Notes: generated by a model from the sequence alone, not told the origin. Counted from the stretch's first letter, positions 44,957 through 54,629 are shown. The stretch is 64,000 nucleotides of DNA from Methylococcales bacterium (GCA_023145835.1 JAGLDH010000001.1:23867-87866), one strand, 5' to 3'. A program made the numbers and translations.

Positions 44957-46864
44957 ATGCTAAATTTTAAAAATATTTCGCTACGCCGAGGAGCTCGCGT
45001 GCTTTTTAGCGACACCTCATTTACCATTCATAAAGGACAGAATGTTGGATTAACAGGTGCAAACGGCACGGGTAAATCTAGCTTATTCGCAATGCTGTTA
45101 AACCAACTCCATGTAGATGAAGGTGACTTTTCTATGCCACCCGGATTAGAAATCGCCCATGTAGCACAAGAAACACCTGCAGAAAATTGTGCCGCAATAG
45201 AATATGTTATTGATGGAGACAAGGAGTTACGCCAATTACAGCAACAACTCCTCAACGCAGAACAAGAAAATGATGGTTTAAAACTTGCTGAATTGCACAG
45301 CAGTTTGGATCATATTGATGGTTATACCGCTCAAGCTCGTGCTTCACGATTAATGAATGGGCTAGGTTTTTCAACTGAACAAGAACATGACCCTGTAAAA
45401 TCATTTTCCGGTGGCTGGCGCATGCGGCTAAACCTAGCGCAAGCACTGATGTGTCGTTCTGATGTTTTATTATTAGATGAACCAACAAACCATTTAGATT
45501 TAGATGCCGTTATCTGGTTACAAGATTGGCTATGTAAATACTCTGGCACTTTACTATTAATATCTCATGACAGAGATTTTCTTGATTCAATTACTGATCA
45601 TATCATTCATATTGAACAAAACAAGGCCATCATCTATACAGGAAATTATTCTGCCTTTGAAAAAATGCGTGCAGAAAAATTATCTCAACAACAAGCTGCT
45701 TTTATAAAACAACAAAGAGAGATTGACCACATTCAAAGCTTTATTACTCGCTTTAAAGCCCAAGCAACCAAAGCAAGACAAGCACAAAGTAGAATTAAAG
45801 CCTTAGAACGCATGGAAGTCATTTCACAGGCACATGTAGACTCCCCTTTTAACTTTAGTTTTCCTGCACCCGAAAAAATGCCCAACCCTCTCCTTCAAAT
45901 TGAAGAAGCTGATATTGGATATGGCGATAAAGTGATTATTAATAAACTTAGTTTATCCATTACACCGGGAGATAGAATTGGTCTTTTAGGGCCTAATGGA
46001 GCGGGTAAATCAAGTTTAATAAAAGTACTCGCTTCTGATATGCAACCCTTACGAGGCAAAGTTCAACTCGCAGAAGTGTTAAAAGTAGGGTATTTTGCCC
46101 AACACCAATTAGAGCAACTAAGACTAGATGAATGTCCTTTATGGCATCTTCAGCAATTAGATAAACGCGCTACAGAAAAAGAGTTACGTAACTTCTTAGG
46201 AGGGTTCGACTTTAGAGGGGATAAAGTAACAGAGATAGTGAAACCTTTTTCTGGAGGAGAAAAAGCTCGATTAGTTCTTGCACTTTTAGTTTACCAAAAC
46301 CCTAACCTATTGCTCTTAGATGAGCCAACTAACCACTTAGACTTAGAAATGCGTCATGCCCTAAGCATGGCATTACAAGAATACCAGGGGGCTATTGTTG
46401 TAGTCTCTCATGACCGTCATTTATTACGCTCCGTCACAGACCAGCTTTTTATCGTGGCAGACGGCACGGCAAAACCCTTTAATGGAGACCTTGATGATTA
46501 TCGAAATTGGTTATCAGAACAAAAAAAACCTTCATCAGAAACAACAGATAACAATCAAGTCATTAACACAGGCGTTTCAAAAAAAGAACAACGAAAGCAA
46601 GATGCAGAAAGACGAAAACAGTTAAAGCCATTACTCAACAAACTCAAAAAAACAGAGCAAGCGGTAGAAAAATATCATACTGAACAAAAAACCTTAGAAC
46701 AGCAATTAGCAAACCCAGATATTTATCAAGATGCCCAAAAAGAGAACCTAAAAAAATTGCTCGCCAATAAAGTTGAGGTTGATAACGCCTTAGAGTTGGC
46801 TGAAATGGAATGGATGGAAATAGAAGAGTTACTTGAACAGGAAAATCGTATAAATAATATCTAA
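44957..46864 (+). CDS. yheS: ABC-F family ATPase, YheS-like
   Basis: The 635-residue soluble protein has two ABC cassettes and no membrane domain. Walker A motifs are GANGTGKSS (about 34-42) and GPNGAGKSS (about 343-351). Signature motifs are SFSGGWRMR and FSGGEKAR, each followed by LLLDEPTNHLDL. The linker, QSFITRFKAQATKARQAQSR (about 260-279), is the P-site tRNA interaction motif typical of YheS. The C-terminal 90 residues form a basic coiled coil. ABC-F proteins act on the ribosome to relieve stalled translation; the specific trigger for YheS is less well known. Confidence 0.9.
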   Translation: MLNFKNISLRRGARVLFSDTSFTIHKGQNVGLTGANGTGKSSLFAMLLNQLHVDEGDFSMPPGLEIAHVAQETPAENCAAIEYVIDGDKELRQLQQQLLNAEQENDGLKLAELHSSLDHIDGYTAQARASRLMNGLGFSTEQEHDPVKSFSGGWRMRLNLAQALMCRSDVLLLDEPTNHLDLDAVIWLQDWLCKYSGTLLLISHDRDFLDSITDHIIHIEQNKAIIYTGNYSAFEKMRAEKLSQQQAAFIKQQREIDHIQSFITRFKAQATKARQAQSRIKALERMEVISQAHVDSPFNFSFPAPEKMPNPLLQIEEADIGYGDKVIINKLSLSITPGDRIGLLGPNGAGKSSLIKVLASDMQPLRGKVQLAEVLKVGYFAQHQLEQLRLDECPLWHLQQLDKRATEKELRNFLGGFDFRGDKVTEIVKPFSGGEKARLVLALLVYQNPNLLLLDEPTNHLDLEMRHALSMALQEYQGAIVVVSHDRHLLRSVTDQLFIVADGTAKPFNGDLDDYRNWLSEQKKPSSETTDNNQVINTGVSKKEQRKQDAERRKQLKPLLNKLKKTEQAVEKYHTEQKTLEQQLANPDIYQDAQKENLKKLLANKVEVDNALELAEMEWMEIEELLEQENRINNI

Positions 46865-46935
46865 AATGAAGCAATCAAAGGAACCCATTTCCGCTAATCT
46901 GTGTTAATTATCTTAATAAATTACATAAAACACAG

Positions 46936-47007
46936 AGGATGAATTGTCGAGGTAACTGTTCGGATAATGCCGAGATGGAAAGGTTCTTTAGCAACCCTCC
47001 ATTCTAA
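46936..47007 (+). pseudogene. Remnant of an IS3-family transposase (end of DDE domain)
   Basis: Reading 46939-47007 gives MNCRGNCSDNAEMERFFSN and then PPF and a stop. The pattern (S/C)-R-G-N-C-x-D-N-A-x-M-E-x-F-F is the hallmark around the last catalytic glutamate of IS3-family integrase-type transposases. Sequence on either side does not continue the domain, no inverted repeats are seen, and the frame ends early. This is therefore a short decayed fragment between convergent genes rather than a working element. Confidence 0.7.
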
Positions 47008-47035
47008 AAATATTGAATAAACACCAAATGTTTTA

Positions 47036-47071
47036 AAGTCGCCGCCTGAAGCTAAATTCAGACGACGACTT
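47036..47071 (-). terminator. Terminator-like hairpin at the end of the type II secretion operon
   Basis: On the minus strand AAGTCGTCGTCTGAA pairs with TTCAGGCGGCGACTT over 15 positions, two of them U-G wobbles, with a 6-base loop. On the plus strand the same positions are C-A mismatches, so the fold favours minus-strand RNA. It begins 12 bases after the gspD stop. Confidence 0.6.
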
Positions 47072-47082
47072 ATTCACCCGTT

Positions 47083-49404
47083 TTATGGATAAAATGAGGC
47101 AGGTCTTTTGTTCATTCTTTCTGTTGCAGAAGAACCACCCGTTTCATTTAAAATGGACGTATTGTTATCCTCTTTAATTTTAAGGCCTTTAGAATCCCTC
47201 TTTACTTCATTCCATTTATGCTTGTAAGTACCTTGCTCATAAAAAATCCCTGATAACTTACGTTTAAATTCATCTGTTACCTTCCTCGCATCAAGTTTAT
47301 CTTGTACGACACGAGGAGTAATTATAACCATCAATTCTTCTTTTATTACTTTTTTCCCCTGCGCCCCGAATACCCATCCTAAGTAAGGAATATCCTTCAA
47401 CAAAGGTATTCCCTCATTGACATAGGAGTGCGTTTCATTCATCAAACCACCCAAAACTACACTTTCACCACTGTCTACAGCAACAGAACTAGTAATTTCT
47501 CTCTTTAATATAGTCGGAGAATCAATTTTTGACCCTGCTTTAGGATCCTGAACAACCTCATTAACCTTCTGCTCTATCTCCATTATCACCATTCCGTTAG
47601 CATTCACCCTGGGTTTTACAGTTAATGTCACCCCTGTTTCAATTCTTTCTATAGGACTCGTATTAAGATTCGCTCCACCATTAATATTTGTAGTTTCTGC
47701 ACCTCTAGAAGGCACTTCAAGCCCTACGTTAATAGTTGACTCATGATTATTTAACACCATAATAGAAGGGGTAGAAATAACATTAATTTTATTATCCTTT
47801 GCTAAAACATTAAATGTTGCTTTGACTCCTAAATCTGTACCAACTAAACCGTAAGAAAAACCATTTAATGCAAAATCTGCCGCCTTAGTTACTACCCCTA
47901 ACCCTACCGGTTTTTCTCCATTTAAAATATTTTGCCCCTCACCGCTAATATCAGAACCAAGTCTATTTTTAAATTTCCATTGCATACCATATTGGAGGTC
48001 ATCAGTTAACGTTACAGAAACAATCATTGCATCAACCAATACTTGTAAAGGCATTATATCCAACTGCTTTATTATTTTACGCAACATTCGATACTGCTGG
48101 GGTTGTGCGGTAATAATTAAAGCATTATTGGCCTCATCAGCAATAACATTAACACCTTCTAATGCTGAATTTGCCTGGCCAGAACTTTTATTACCTCTAT
48201 TTCGGTTACTTACAGGAGGTTTTTTTCTTTTATTGGTAATCGATGTAACTTGTTGCCCAGGTGCGACTGAAGGTGCCTTATTTGTCGATGATGCTACGCC
48301 ACTAATAACGCTAGATAAGGTAGAGGCTAACTCAACAGCATCAACATGCTGTACTTTATAAACAATGACGCCACCCTCTCCCACGCCAATGCTTTCTTGA
48401 TCTAACCTTCCAATCCATTTTTCGGCTTCTTTTAAATAAGCTTTTTGCTGAGTCACCACTAAAATTGCATTAAGATGTTTTATAGGTATAAATCGAAGCA
48501 TTCCTGACAGTGGATTTTTTTCACCTTTATTAAAGACTTGTTCAATCTCAGTGACTGTATTTGCAACATCCGTATTTTCTAAAGGATATAAACCAAAAGA
48601 CATACTTTCTATAAAATTAACATCAAAAGTATTTACAAGATCAAGAATTTTTCTTAATTCATTCTGTGTTCCTGCCACTAACAGTATATTACGAGCCGGG
48701 TCAACTTTAACAACCGCTTTATTGGGTAACATTGGGGTAACAATTTCTGCCATATCAGCTGCGCCAACATATTGCAGCGGTATTACTTTTATTTGATACC
48801 CTGCTTTTATTTTTTTACCGTTTGTGCCCGATGTATTTGCAATTTGTAAGCTATCTCCATCCGCTTCAATACGATAGATTCCATCTCGTTTAATCAAGAC
48901 AGCACCATTAACCCTTAATAACATTTCTAATGTAGGTAAGAGTTCTTCTCTATGTAAAGGTTTTGTTGTTTGTAAGGTGACTGTCCCCCCTACTTTTGGA
49001 CTCATCAAATAGTTTTCTTGCAACATATCGGTTAAGATAATTTTGCTCACTTCTCCAAGATCAGCGGCGTCAAAATTTAAAGAATACTTACCTTCCCCTG
49101 CTAAAGCAGAAGATCTTTTGCCTTTCTGTTGAGAGACAAACTTGCCTTTACCTACAAAATTCTGGTTTTCTAAACTTTTCTTTGCAGCATCAAGATCTTC
49201 CTTATTATCTAATTGCGCAAACTTAGACACTTCTTGATCACCAATCTCTTTGTCTTGTTTGCTATAGTCTTCATTTTTCCTTTCTTCAATTGGTATTTTT
49301 ATACCTAATTTAGGGCCAATATGTAAATAGTCGCAAGCCGTTAATGAAATACTACTAACAACTATCAAGCCGAGAAGATTGGTGTGATTTTTATAATATT
49401 TCAT
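47083..49404 (-). CDS. gspD: Type II secretion secretin GspD, predicted lipoprotein
   Basis: The 773-residue protein forms the outer-membrane pore of the type II system. It begins with a lipoprotein signal, SISLTAC (Cys24), then N0-N3 periplasmic domains (about 100-420; for example IKVIPLQYVGAADMAEIVTP) and a linker rich in Ser/Asn/Arg. The secretin core is at about 440-700, with VLVDAMIVSVTLTDDLQYGM, NVISTPSIMVLNNHEST, SVAVDSGESVVLGGL and GIPLLKDIPYLGWVFG. A lipid anchor on the secretin itself, as in P. aeruginosa HxcQ and Xanthomonas XpsD, would make a pilotin unnecessary. It is the last gene of the operon. Confidence 0.93.
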   Translation of the reverse strand: MKYYKNHTNLLGLIVVSSISLTACDYLHIGPKLGIKIPIEERKNEDYSKQDKEIGDQEVSKFAQLDNKEDLDAAKKSLENQNFVGKGKFVSQQKGKRSSALAGEGKYSLNFDAADLGEVSKIILTDMLQENYLMSPKVGGTVTLQTTKPLHREELLPTLEMLLRVNGAVLIKRDGIYRIEADGDSLQIANTSGTNGKKIKAGYQIKVIPLQYVGAADMAEIVTPMLPNKAVVKVDPARNILLVAGTQNELRKILDLVNTFDVNFIESMSFGLYPLENTDVANTVTEIEQVFNKGEKNPLSGMLRFIPIKHLNAILVVTQQKAYLKEAEKWIGRLDQESIGVGEGGVIVYKVQHVDAVELASTLSSVISGVASSTNKAPSVAPGQQVTSITNKRKKPPVSNRNRGNKSSGQANSALEGVNVIADEANNALIITAQPQQYRMLRKIIKQLDIMPLQVLVDAMIVSVTLTDDLQYGMQWKFKNRLGSDISGEGQNILNGEKPVGLGVVTKAADFALNGFSYGLVGTDLGVKATFNVLAKDNKINVISTPSIMVLNNHESTINVGLEVPSRGAETTNINGGANLNTSPIERIETGVTLTVKPRVNANGMVIMEIEQKVNEVVQDPKAGSKIDSPTILKREITSSVAVDSGESVVLGGLMNETHSYVNEGIPLLKDIPYLGWVFGAQGKKVIKEELMVIITPRVVQDKLDARKVTDEFKRKLSGIFYEQGTYKHKWNEVKRDSKGLKIKEDNNTSILNETGGSSATERMNKRPASFYP

Positions 49405-49406
49405 TG

Positions 49407-50057
49407 TTACAGTCTATTTTGTGTTTTCAATTTAAAAGGGTTATGTCTTTCTTTTGGTGGTTCAATTCTGGGCTTATGACTTGATAACTTTCTATGCGCG
49501 GCTTGTAGCCTTTTTTTGAAGTGTGATGGTACCCGACTTTTTAGGCGTGGTTTCGCCAATTTTATTTCTTCCGTTTTTCCATCACCAGAAATAATCACAT
49601 GATCGGCATGTATTTCTTGAATCACCCACCCATCAATCTCATCACCTTGTTCTAACCGTTTAAATTTATCTTTATTTTCTTGGGCTTTTAGATTTTGTAA
49701 TAAACAATAAATACCTTTAGGAGAATTGATAACTCCTGTCAAAATAAAATCAAGTTTTTCTGAAGCAGTGGTATCTGTTAATTCATCGTCAACAGGTGTT
49801 ATGGGTTGACGTGCTTTAAAAAACAAAGGTCTTTCTACAATGTCATGAAAATGACCTATCTGTTGTTTACTAAACTGATAATCAGGAATCTCTTGCATTG
49901 TAAATCCCATACTTTCTGATGAGCTTAATTTTTCAATAAGCTCAGTGCGATATTTTGTTCCAATTCCATATTGAACAGCCATTAAAATAATCAAGATGAC
50001 AATACAACCTATAAATAAAAATGTTACGGAATATTCCCATTTACCCTGCGTTATCAC
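49407..50057 (-). CDS. GspC/XpsN-like type II secretion protein
   Basis: The 216-residue bitopic protein has one membrane helix (about 10-31) and a periplasmic part with VERPLFFKARQP followed by a homology-region-like domain, LDFILTGVINSPKGIYCLLQ to EIHADHVIISGDGKTEEIKLA (about 95-170). This is the core that contacts the secretin N0 domain in GspC. It lacks a PDZ or coiled-coil C-terminus and instead ends in a basic tail. Gene order M-this-D corresponds to XpsM-XpsN-XpsD, where XpsN acts as the link between inner and outer membrane parts. It overlaps gspM by 17 bases. Confidence 0.8.
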   Translation of the reverse strand: MITQGKWEYSVTFLFIGCIVILIILMAVQYGIGTKYRTELIEKLSSSESMGFTMQEIPDYQFSKQQIGHFHDIVERPLFFKARQPITPVDDELTDTTASEKLDFILTGVINSPKGIYCLLQNLKAQENKDKFKRLEQGDEIDGWVIQEIHADHVIISGDGKTEEIKLAKPRLKSRVPSHFKKRLQAAHRKLSSHKPRIEPPKERHNPFKLKTQNRL

Positions 50058-50637
50058 TTTTTTTCCTCATATAGCTTGATACTTCTAAGGTTACTGTCAA
50101 CAACCCGGTTTCTTCAATTTCACGTGTTTTTCTGTTACGCTTTCCACGTTTAGGTATGATCGTTATATCTTCTATACTCATTAAGGGCTTTTCTGCCGAT
50201 ACTTCAAACAAAAGACCTCTAAGCATTTCCATATCACCTATCAATCTGACTTTTACTGCTATGCGTATTAATTCATCTTGCTCTTTATGAGGTAATACTT
50301 GTGTGCTACTAATATCTCCTCCGGCACGTTCAACCATTCCTTTTATTCTTTTTTGTAATTCAGCGGCTGCTAATGAATAAGTATTTTGTGTAAAAAAATA
50401 ACCTAATGCATTTATTTTTGTACGTCCTTTTTCAACTTCACTTAACACTTCATCTCGGCTTGCAATAACACGCTGATAACGCTGAATTTGATAGACCTGA
50501 TCATCAACTTTATCTAATGTTTCTTTCATAGCGCTGTACCAAGGTAAAAAAATAACAGCACATATAATAATGATTATGCTGAATAATAAGCCTACAGCTA
50601 CCCACCTTTCTTGCGTTTTATTCAGCTTCTGCATCAC
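50041..50637 (-). CDS. gspM: Type II secretion protein GspM
   Basis: The 198-residue protein has a short cytoplasmic tail, one membrane helix (about 12-31), a periplasmic coiled coil (about 35-70) and a ferredoxin-like domain at about 95-190 (RIAVKVRLIGDMEMLRGLLFEV). This is the GspM_II arrangement. GspM pairs with GspL in the inner-membrane platform. It overlaps gspL by 20 bases and the XpsN-like gene by 17, so the three are probably translated together. Confidence 0.85.
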   Translation of the reverse strand: MMQKLNKTQERWVAVGLLFSIIIIICAVIFLPWYSAMKETLDKVDDQVYQIQRYQRVIASRDEVLSEVEKGRTKINALGYFFTQNTYSLAAAELQKRIKGMVERAGGDISSTQVLPHKEQDELIRIAVKVRLIGDMEMLRGLLFEVSAEKPLMSIEDITIIPKRGKRNRKTREIEETGLLTVTLEVSSYMRKKSDNAG

Positions 50638-51724
50638 GTTGTTTGTTTACTATTTCTGTTGAAATCTTAAATCTTTCCTTCCCGGATCTATTATCTTTTG
50701 TCACAGGAGAAATAAATTTAGCATTATGAAATATAGTTGTTTTCTCCAAAGACTCAATTAAACTTGATGCACTTCCTGACTGCCCTGTTATCTGCAATGA
50801 CTTATTAACAAATCGAAATTGTGAGACCCATGTATCATCTTTTAAAACCCGACTTGCAGTATTAATTATGTCAATCATTGGGGGAAGTTCATTCTGCTTA
50901 TCAATAACTTTTTGTGTCGCTAAATATAAATAATCTATTCCTTTTTTAGATTCATCTATTATCATTGCTTCTTTTTCCACTAATCGACGATGATGCTTAA
51001 CTTTATCTAGACCACCTTCTAGTTTATATAATGGATAAAATAGTAAAAAAGCTAATAAAGCACAAGTAAGAAATAGACTACCTAACATAATAAAAAAAGG
51101 TGTTTTATCTCTTTTTTGACATAAATTGCTAGGTAATAAATTATATTTACTATGTAAATCACCTGAAACGACAGTTTGAGCAGCTGAGTCTGAAAAGTAA
51201 GGAACTAAGCCTAAATCCAAACTTCTTTGATACATTTCATCTAGCGTACTTTTTTTGACTAAAATTAAAAGTAAGTGAATCTGCGTTGATTTGTTCTCTT
51301 TCTCTAATTTAATAGTGTCAAAATAAACTTGGTCTTTATTGAAAGGCGTATATTTATCAATCTCATAAGTCAATGCTTGTTGTATATTTGCTTCTGCAGC
51401 AGCAGGTAAAAATATATCTTGCTTTACGGATAAGTTTTCAGGTACTCGTAAAACAATATCAGCCTCTTTATATTTTGTACTACTATCAATAATATTTTGT
51501 ATTTCTTCTTTCGCTAAAGCATTATGTTCAAATTCACCCAATACTTCTTCTTGTTCTTGTTTAACATAACTTACTTTAACTTTATCTCCACTCGCTTCAA
51601 CAACAAGAAAGCCTTTACCTCCTGAGAAAGACTCTCGCATTTTTTTAGGTAACAAAAATTTTAATTCTTGTCCCCACCAAGTAAAAAAGCGTGATAAATC
51701 TATATCACCATTTAGATTTATCAT
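50618..51724 (-). CDS. gspL: Type II secretion protein GspL (PilM/PilN-like)
   Basis: The 368-residue protein has an N-terminal cytoplasmic actin-like domain (about 1-205; LRVPENLSVKQDIFLPAAAE and ALTYEIDKYTPFNKDQVYF are typical), one membrane helix (about 211-231) and a periplasmic PilN-like ferredoxin fold (about 255-360). It recruits the GspE ATPase to the membrane platform. The cytoplasmic domain is shorter than in classical GspL, as in the Xps branch. It starts one base after the gspK stop and overlaps gspM by 20 bases. Confidence 0.87.
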   Translation of the reverse strand: MINLNGDIDLSRFFTWWGQELKFLLPKKMRESFSGGKGFLVVEASGDKVKVSYVKQEQEEVLGEFEHNALAKEEIQNIIDSSTKYKEADIVLRVPENLSVKQDIFLPAAAEANIQQALTYEIDKYTPFNKDQVYFDTIKLEKENKSTQIHLLLILVKKSTLDEMYQRSLDLGLVPYFSDSAAQTVVSGDLHSKYNLLPSNLCQKRDKTPFFIMLGSLFLTCALLAFLLFYPLYKLEGGLDKVKHHRRLVEKEAMIIDESKKGIDYLYLATQKVIDKQNELPPMIDIINTASRVLKDDTWVSQFRFVNKSLQITGQSGSASSLIESLEKTTIFHNAKFISPVTKDNRSGKERFKISTEIVNKQRDAEAE

Positions 51725-51725
51725 G

Positions 51726-52643
51726 TTAATTTATAACCCACTCATCATTTTCAGATAAAAAAAGTGATGGGAGCTGATAGTCTTTTGTCCATTTTAAAAT
51801 TTTAAAGGGTAGATTATCAGTTGAATTACCTTTTTTAATAATAGCCATTATTTGTTGAGTAATATTTTCATCTATCATCGCCTCAGCAACAATCATAAAG
51901 ACATCACTTTTAGTTGCATTGCCTGTAAACCAGCTTGGCTGGCTCACATTTTCTGAGTTCTGTTCGTTTTCTACCCGCTGCTTCATATAATCATCAACCA
52001 TTTCTTCATCGACATCAGGTAAAGTTAACAGCAGCTCTCTGGATGCACTAGCAGGGTTTATTTGTGGTTTTTGTGTATAAATACTTATTATATTTTCCAT
52101 TTTTTTATATATATCAGCTGTCATACCTAAAACCATTTGTATTTCTTCAATATTGGAAAAAGCGGCATTTCTTGGACCATATTTTAGCCCTGCCGTTTCA
52201 TACTCCTCTAGTTCTGCCCCATTTTCTGTAACAACATCATCACTATCACGCCAATCTATAATCGCGTCACTTAAGCTCTCTGCTATTGATTCTTCAACAT
52301 TAATAGATTCAAATACACTTAATAATTGTTCTTTTTTTACTTGATTAATTGCTATTTTTCCTGATTCATCAGATATTTGAATACGAACTCTTCTTTCGTT
52401 ATAACTTATTTCGTATAAAGAATTAAATGCTTGCCATTGCTGTTCTTTATCATTATGCAATAATTTTAAAATTGCATAATGGATACCTGCCTCTGCTATA
52501 GCAGAGGCTTCTGCTTTTTCCTTCAGTCCAGAAATAATAACGGCTTCTCGTTGTATTGTTAAAGAGAAACTGCTCGCCATAATAATTAATAAAGTAATCA
52601 CCCACAATACAATTATTAAAGCTAATCCCTTATCTTTTTTCAT
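51726..52643 (-). CDS. gspK: Minor pseudopilin GspK
   Basis: The 305-residue protein has a type IV prepilin-like N-terminus, KKDKGLALIIVLWVITLLIIM; as usual for GspK the glutamate at mature position 5 is absent. The large globular domain includes the INPASASRELLLTLPDVDEE helix-hairpin-helix-like segment characteristic of GspK and an acidic insertion (about 125-145). GspK caps the pseudopilus tip with GspI and GspJ. It overlaps gspJ by 4 bases. Confidence 0.9.
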   Translation of the reverse strand: MKKDKGLALIIVLWVITLLIIMASSFSLTIQREAVIISGLKEKAEASAIAEAGIHYAILKLLHNDKEQQWQAFNSLYEISYNERRVRIQISDESGKIAINQVKKEQLLSVFESINVEESIAESLSDAIIDWRDSDDVVTENGAELEEYETAGLKYGPRNAAFSNIEEIQMVLGMTADIYKKMENIISIYTQKPQINPASASRELLLTLPDVDEEMVDDYMKQRVENEQNSENVSQPSWFTGNATKSDVFMIVAEAMIDENITQQIMAIIKKGNSTDNLPFKILKWTKDYQLPSLFLSENDEWVIN

Positions 52644-53323
52644 TGCCCCAGAAATCTTCCATTTTCTATACCAAATAAATCATCTTGACCATTATTATTA
52701 GCATTTATACCATCAATTTTTAAAGCAACAACAACTTGAGGCCAAATTTCACCATTTGTCAGCTCTATATCAATACTTACCAATTTAGGTAAATTAGATT
52801 TTTCTATCCATTCTTCTTGCCATTCTGCATCACTAATATCCTCGTCCGACCCATAATATGAAAACCGAAGGTCTTGTATGTTTTTTAAGATAACAATGCT
52901 TTCTTCTTCCCATTCCTCACTTTCATCTTCACTTTTAGGAAAAAAAGGCCTAATATTTACTTTTAATTCGGAGCCAGTGTCATCTGTTCCTTCTTCTAGA
53001 CTAAGTGTAAACAATTGCACACCCAATCGACCCACACTGGCAGCCATTGGAGCAACAAACTGCATTTGCATTTGATTACCTTGAAAAGAAAATTGTTTTT
53101 CCTCAAAAAAATCAGCTTCTAAAGGCAACGTTGAATGTAATTTGTTTTGAAAAAAATTTTGTACGATAGCCGCTTGGCTTACCTGTGTTATTTTTTTCTC
53201 TCCTGCATTCCAATTTTGCACACAAATCCTTAAACTCGCGAATAGTAACAGCATCATCACACTAAGAAGGCTCATTCCAATGAGTACCTCTATAAGCGTA
53301 AACCCGTTGGGTTTACTTCTCAT
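52640..53323 (-). CDS. gspJ: Minor pseudopilin GspJ
   Basis: The 227-residue protein has the prepilin cleavage site NG/FTLIEVLIGMSLLS (about 6-20) with Glu at mature position 5. A long beta-rich domain follows, with the acidic segment SEDESEEWEEES and FSYYGSDEDI. The latter regions may bind calcium, as reported for other GspJ proteins; this is inferred. It forms the tip complex with GspI and GspK. It overlaps gspI by 11 bases. Confidence 0.88.
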   Translation of the reverse strand: MRSKPNGFTLIEVLIGMSLLSVMMLLLFASLRICVQNWNAGEKKITQVSQAAIVQNFFQNKLHSTLPLEADFFEEKQFSFQGNQMQMQFVAPMAASVGRLGVQLFTLSLEEGTDDTGSELKVNIRPFFPKSEDESEEWEEESIVILKNIQDLRFSYYGSDEDISDAEWQEEWIEKSNLPKLVSIDIELTNGEIWPQVVVALKIDGINANNNGQDDLFGIENGRFLGQ

Positions 53324-53720
53324 TTTTTTCGCCTGATAACTTAAGAGTGACTAGCTCAACATGTCTATTATTCTCACCTGCCTCCCATTCAACGGTTACT
53401 GTCACATGATAAGGAAAAATACCTGTTGTTTCAGGCTCCATTCCATCCACTTCAAATGCCTGAATTAATTGAGTCCATTGATATTTTTCTAGTTCTTCTC
53501 CATGTGTTTCTCCATCTTGTAACTCTTCTTCTATACCTGCTTTTGAAAGTATAGACTGTGCAATAGTTATTGCTTGTTGATATTCATCTGAAATAACAGC
53601 TCTTCTAAGTCCACCAGAAAATATATTTAATAAAACACCTAACGATAAAGCCAAAATAGAAAATGCAATTAAAATTTCTAATAAAGAGAAGCCTTTTTGA
53701 GAATATAGTTTAGTGTTCAC
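53313..53720 (-). CDS. gspI: Minor pseudopilin GspI
   Basis: The 135-residue protein has the prepilin motif QKG/FSLLEILIAFSILALSLGV (about 8-28) with Glu5. A compact globular domain follows, with QQAITIAQSILSKAGIE, a repeat of the family's helix, and YHVTVTVEWEAG near the end. Length is normal for GspI, which nucleates the minor pseudopilin tip. It overlaps gspH by 11 bases. Confidence 0.88.
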   Translation of the reverse strand: MNTKLYSQKGFSLLEILIAFSILALSLGVLLNIFSGGLRRAVISDEYQQAITIAQSILSKAGIEEELQDGETHGEELEKYQWTQLIQAFEVDGMEPETTGIFPYHVTVTVEWEAGENNRHVELVTLKLSGEKNEK

Positions 53721-54210
53721 TTATTTCCACTTGCCCAGTAAGCCAATTAACATCTAACTGACGTTTATTTTCTGCAATTTCTAATGTCACTCTTCCTCCT
53801 GTTGAGGATCCATCTGGAAAAAAGCGTATTGCTCCTTGGCTGTTATTTTGAGATTGTGATTGAGCAACGTCTAAAGTTACTTCAATATCATTAGATAATT
53901 TATATTCTTTATCTTTACCTGTCACCTGATATAAATTTTCTTCCAAATCAAATTGAAAAGCACTTTCTTTTCTATGTGTCATTGCATGCCCACGAGCATA
54001 TCTAAGAGCTGATGCAATTTCTCTTGCCGCACCATTTAAAACAGTGGACTCATTCCCTGAACCTATATTTGAACCTACAGCGACAACCATTATTCCAACA
54101 ATGACCATCACAACTAATAGTTCAATGAGTGTAAATCCTTTTATTTTCACTGTAAATTCAAATTCATTACACCTCTGTCTTTTTGAAGTATCCCTATATT
54201 TTATTCCCAA
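53710..54210 (-). CDS. gspH: Minor pseudopilin GspH
   Basis: The prepilin segment IKG/FTLIELLVVMVIVGIMVVAVG is followed by REIASALRYARGHAMTHRKE, the GspH/FimT signature, and a beta domain with VTLEIAENKRQLDVNWLTG. The frame given starts at a TTG (54210) and would have a 25-residue leader; a GTG at 54150 would give a normal 5-residue leader (MKIKG). Neither has a clear ribosome site, so the start is open. GspH links the pseudopilus shaft to its tip. Confidence 0.85.
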   Translation of the reverse strand: MGIKYRDTSKRQRCNEFEFTVKIKGFTLIELLVVMVIVGIMVVAVGSNIGSGNESTVLNGAAREIASALRYARGHAMTHRKESAFQFDLEENLYQVTGKDKEYKLSNDIEVTLDVAQSQSQNNSQGAIRFFPDGSSTGGRVTLEIAENKRQLDVNWLTGQVEISEH

Positions 54211-54629
54211 CTATTAATATCCATATCTTCTCCTTCGCCACCAGCTGCATTGTCTGAACCTAAAGAAAACAAATCAAAACGACCATGTTCACCAGGAGAA
54301 ACATAGTGATAATCATATATCCAAGGATCTTGAGGTATTTTATTCTTACGTAAATAAGGCCCATTCCAAGAACGGGCATTAGCAGGTTTTTCAACTAAAG
54401 ACTGTAATCCTTCTTCAGAAGAAGGGTATCGACCAACATCCATTTTATACATATCCAACGCGCCAGCTAAATCTTCAATTTGTACTCTAGCAGCTTTTGT
54501 TTTTGCCCCCCCTAAATGCTTCATTACTTGAGGGCCAACCAATCCAGCTAAAAGCCCAATAATAGCCAAAACAACTAAAAGCTCAATTAATGTAAAACCT
54601 TGTTGCCTTTTATTTTTATTCTTGTTCAT
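54201..54629 (-). CDS. gspG: Major pseudopilin GspG
   Basis: From the ATG at 54629 the protein has 142 residues; the ATG at 54641 is possible but has no ribosome site. The leader ends RQQG/FTLIELLVVLAIIGLLAGLVGP with Glu5. The globular part has KMDVGRYPSSEEGLQSLV, YLRKNKIPQDPWIYDYHYVSPGEHG and the loop DLFSLGSDNAAGGEGEDMDI, whose acidic residues bind calcium in GspG. It polymerises into the pseudopilus. This is the best-conserved pseudopilin of the operon. Confidence 0.94.
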   Translation of the reverse strand: MNKNKNKRQQGFTLIELLVVLAIIGLLAGLVGPQVMKHLGGAKTKAARVQIEDLAGALDMYKMDVGRYPSSEEGLQSLVEKPANARSWNGPYLRKNKIPQDPWIYDYHYVSPGEHGRFDLFSLGSDNAAGGEGEDMDINSWE

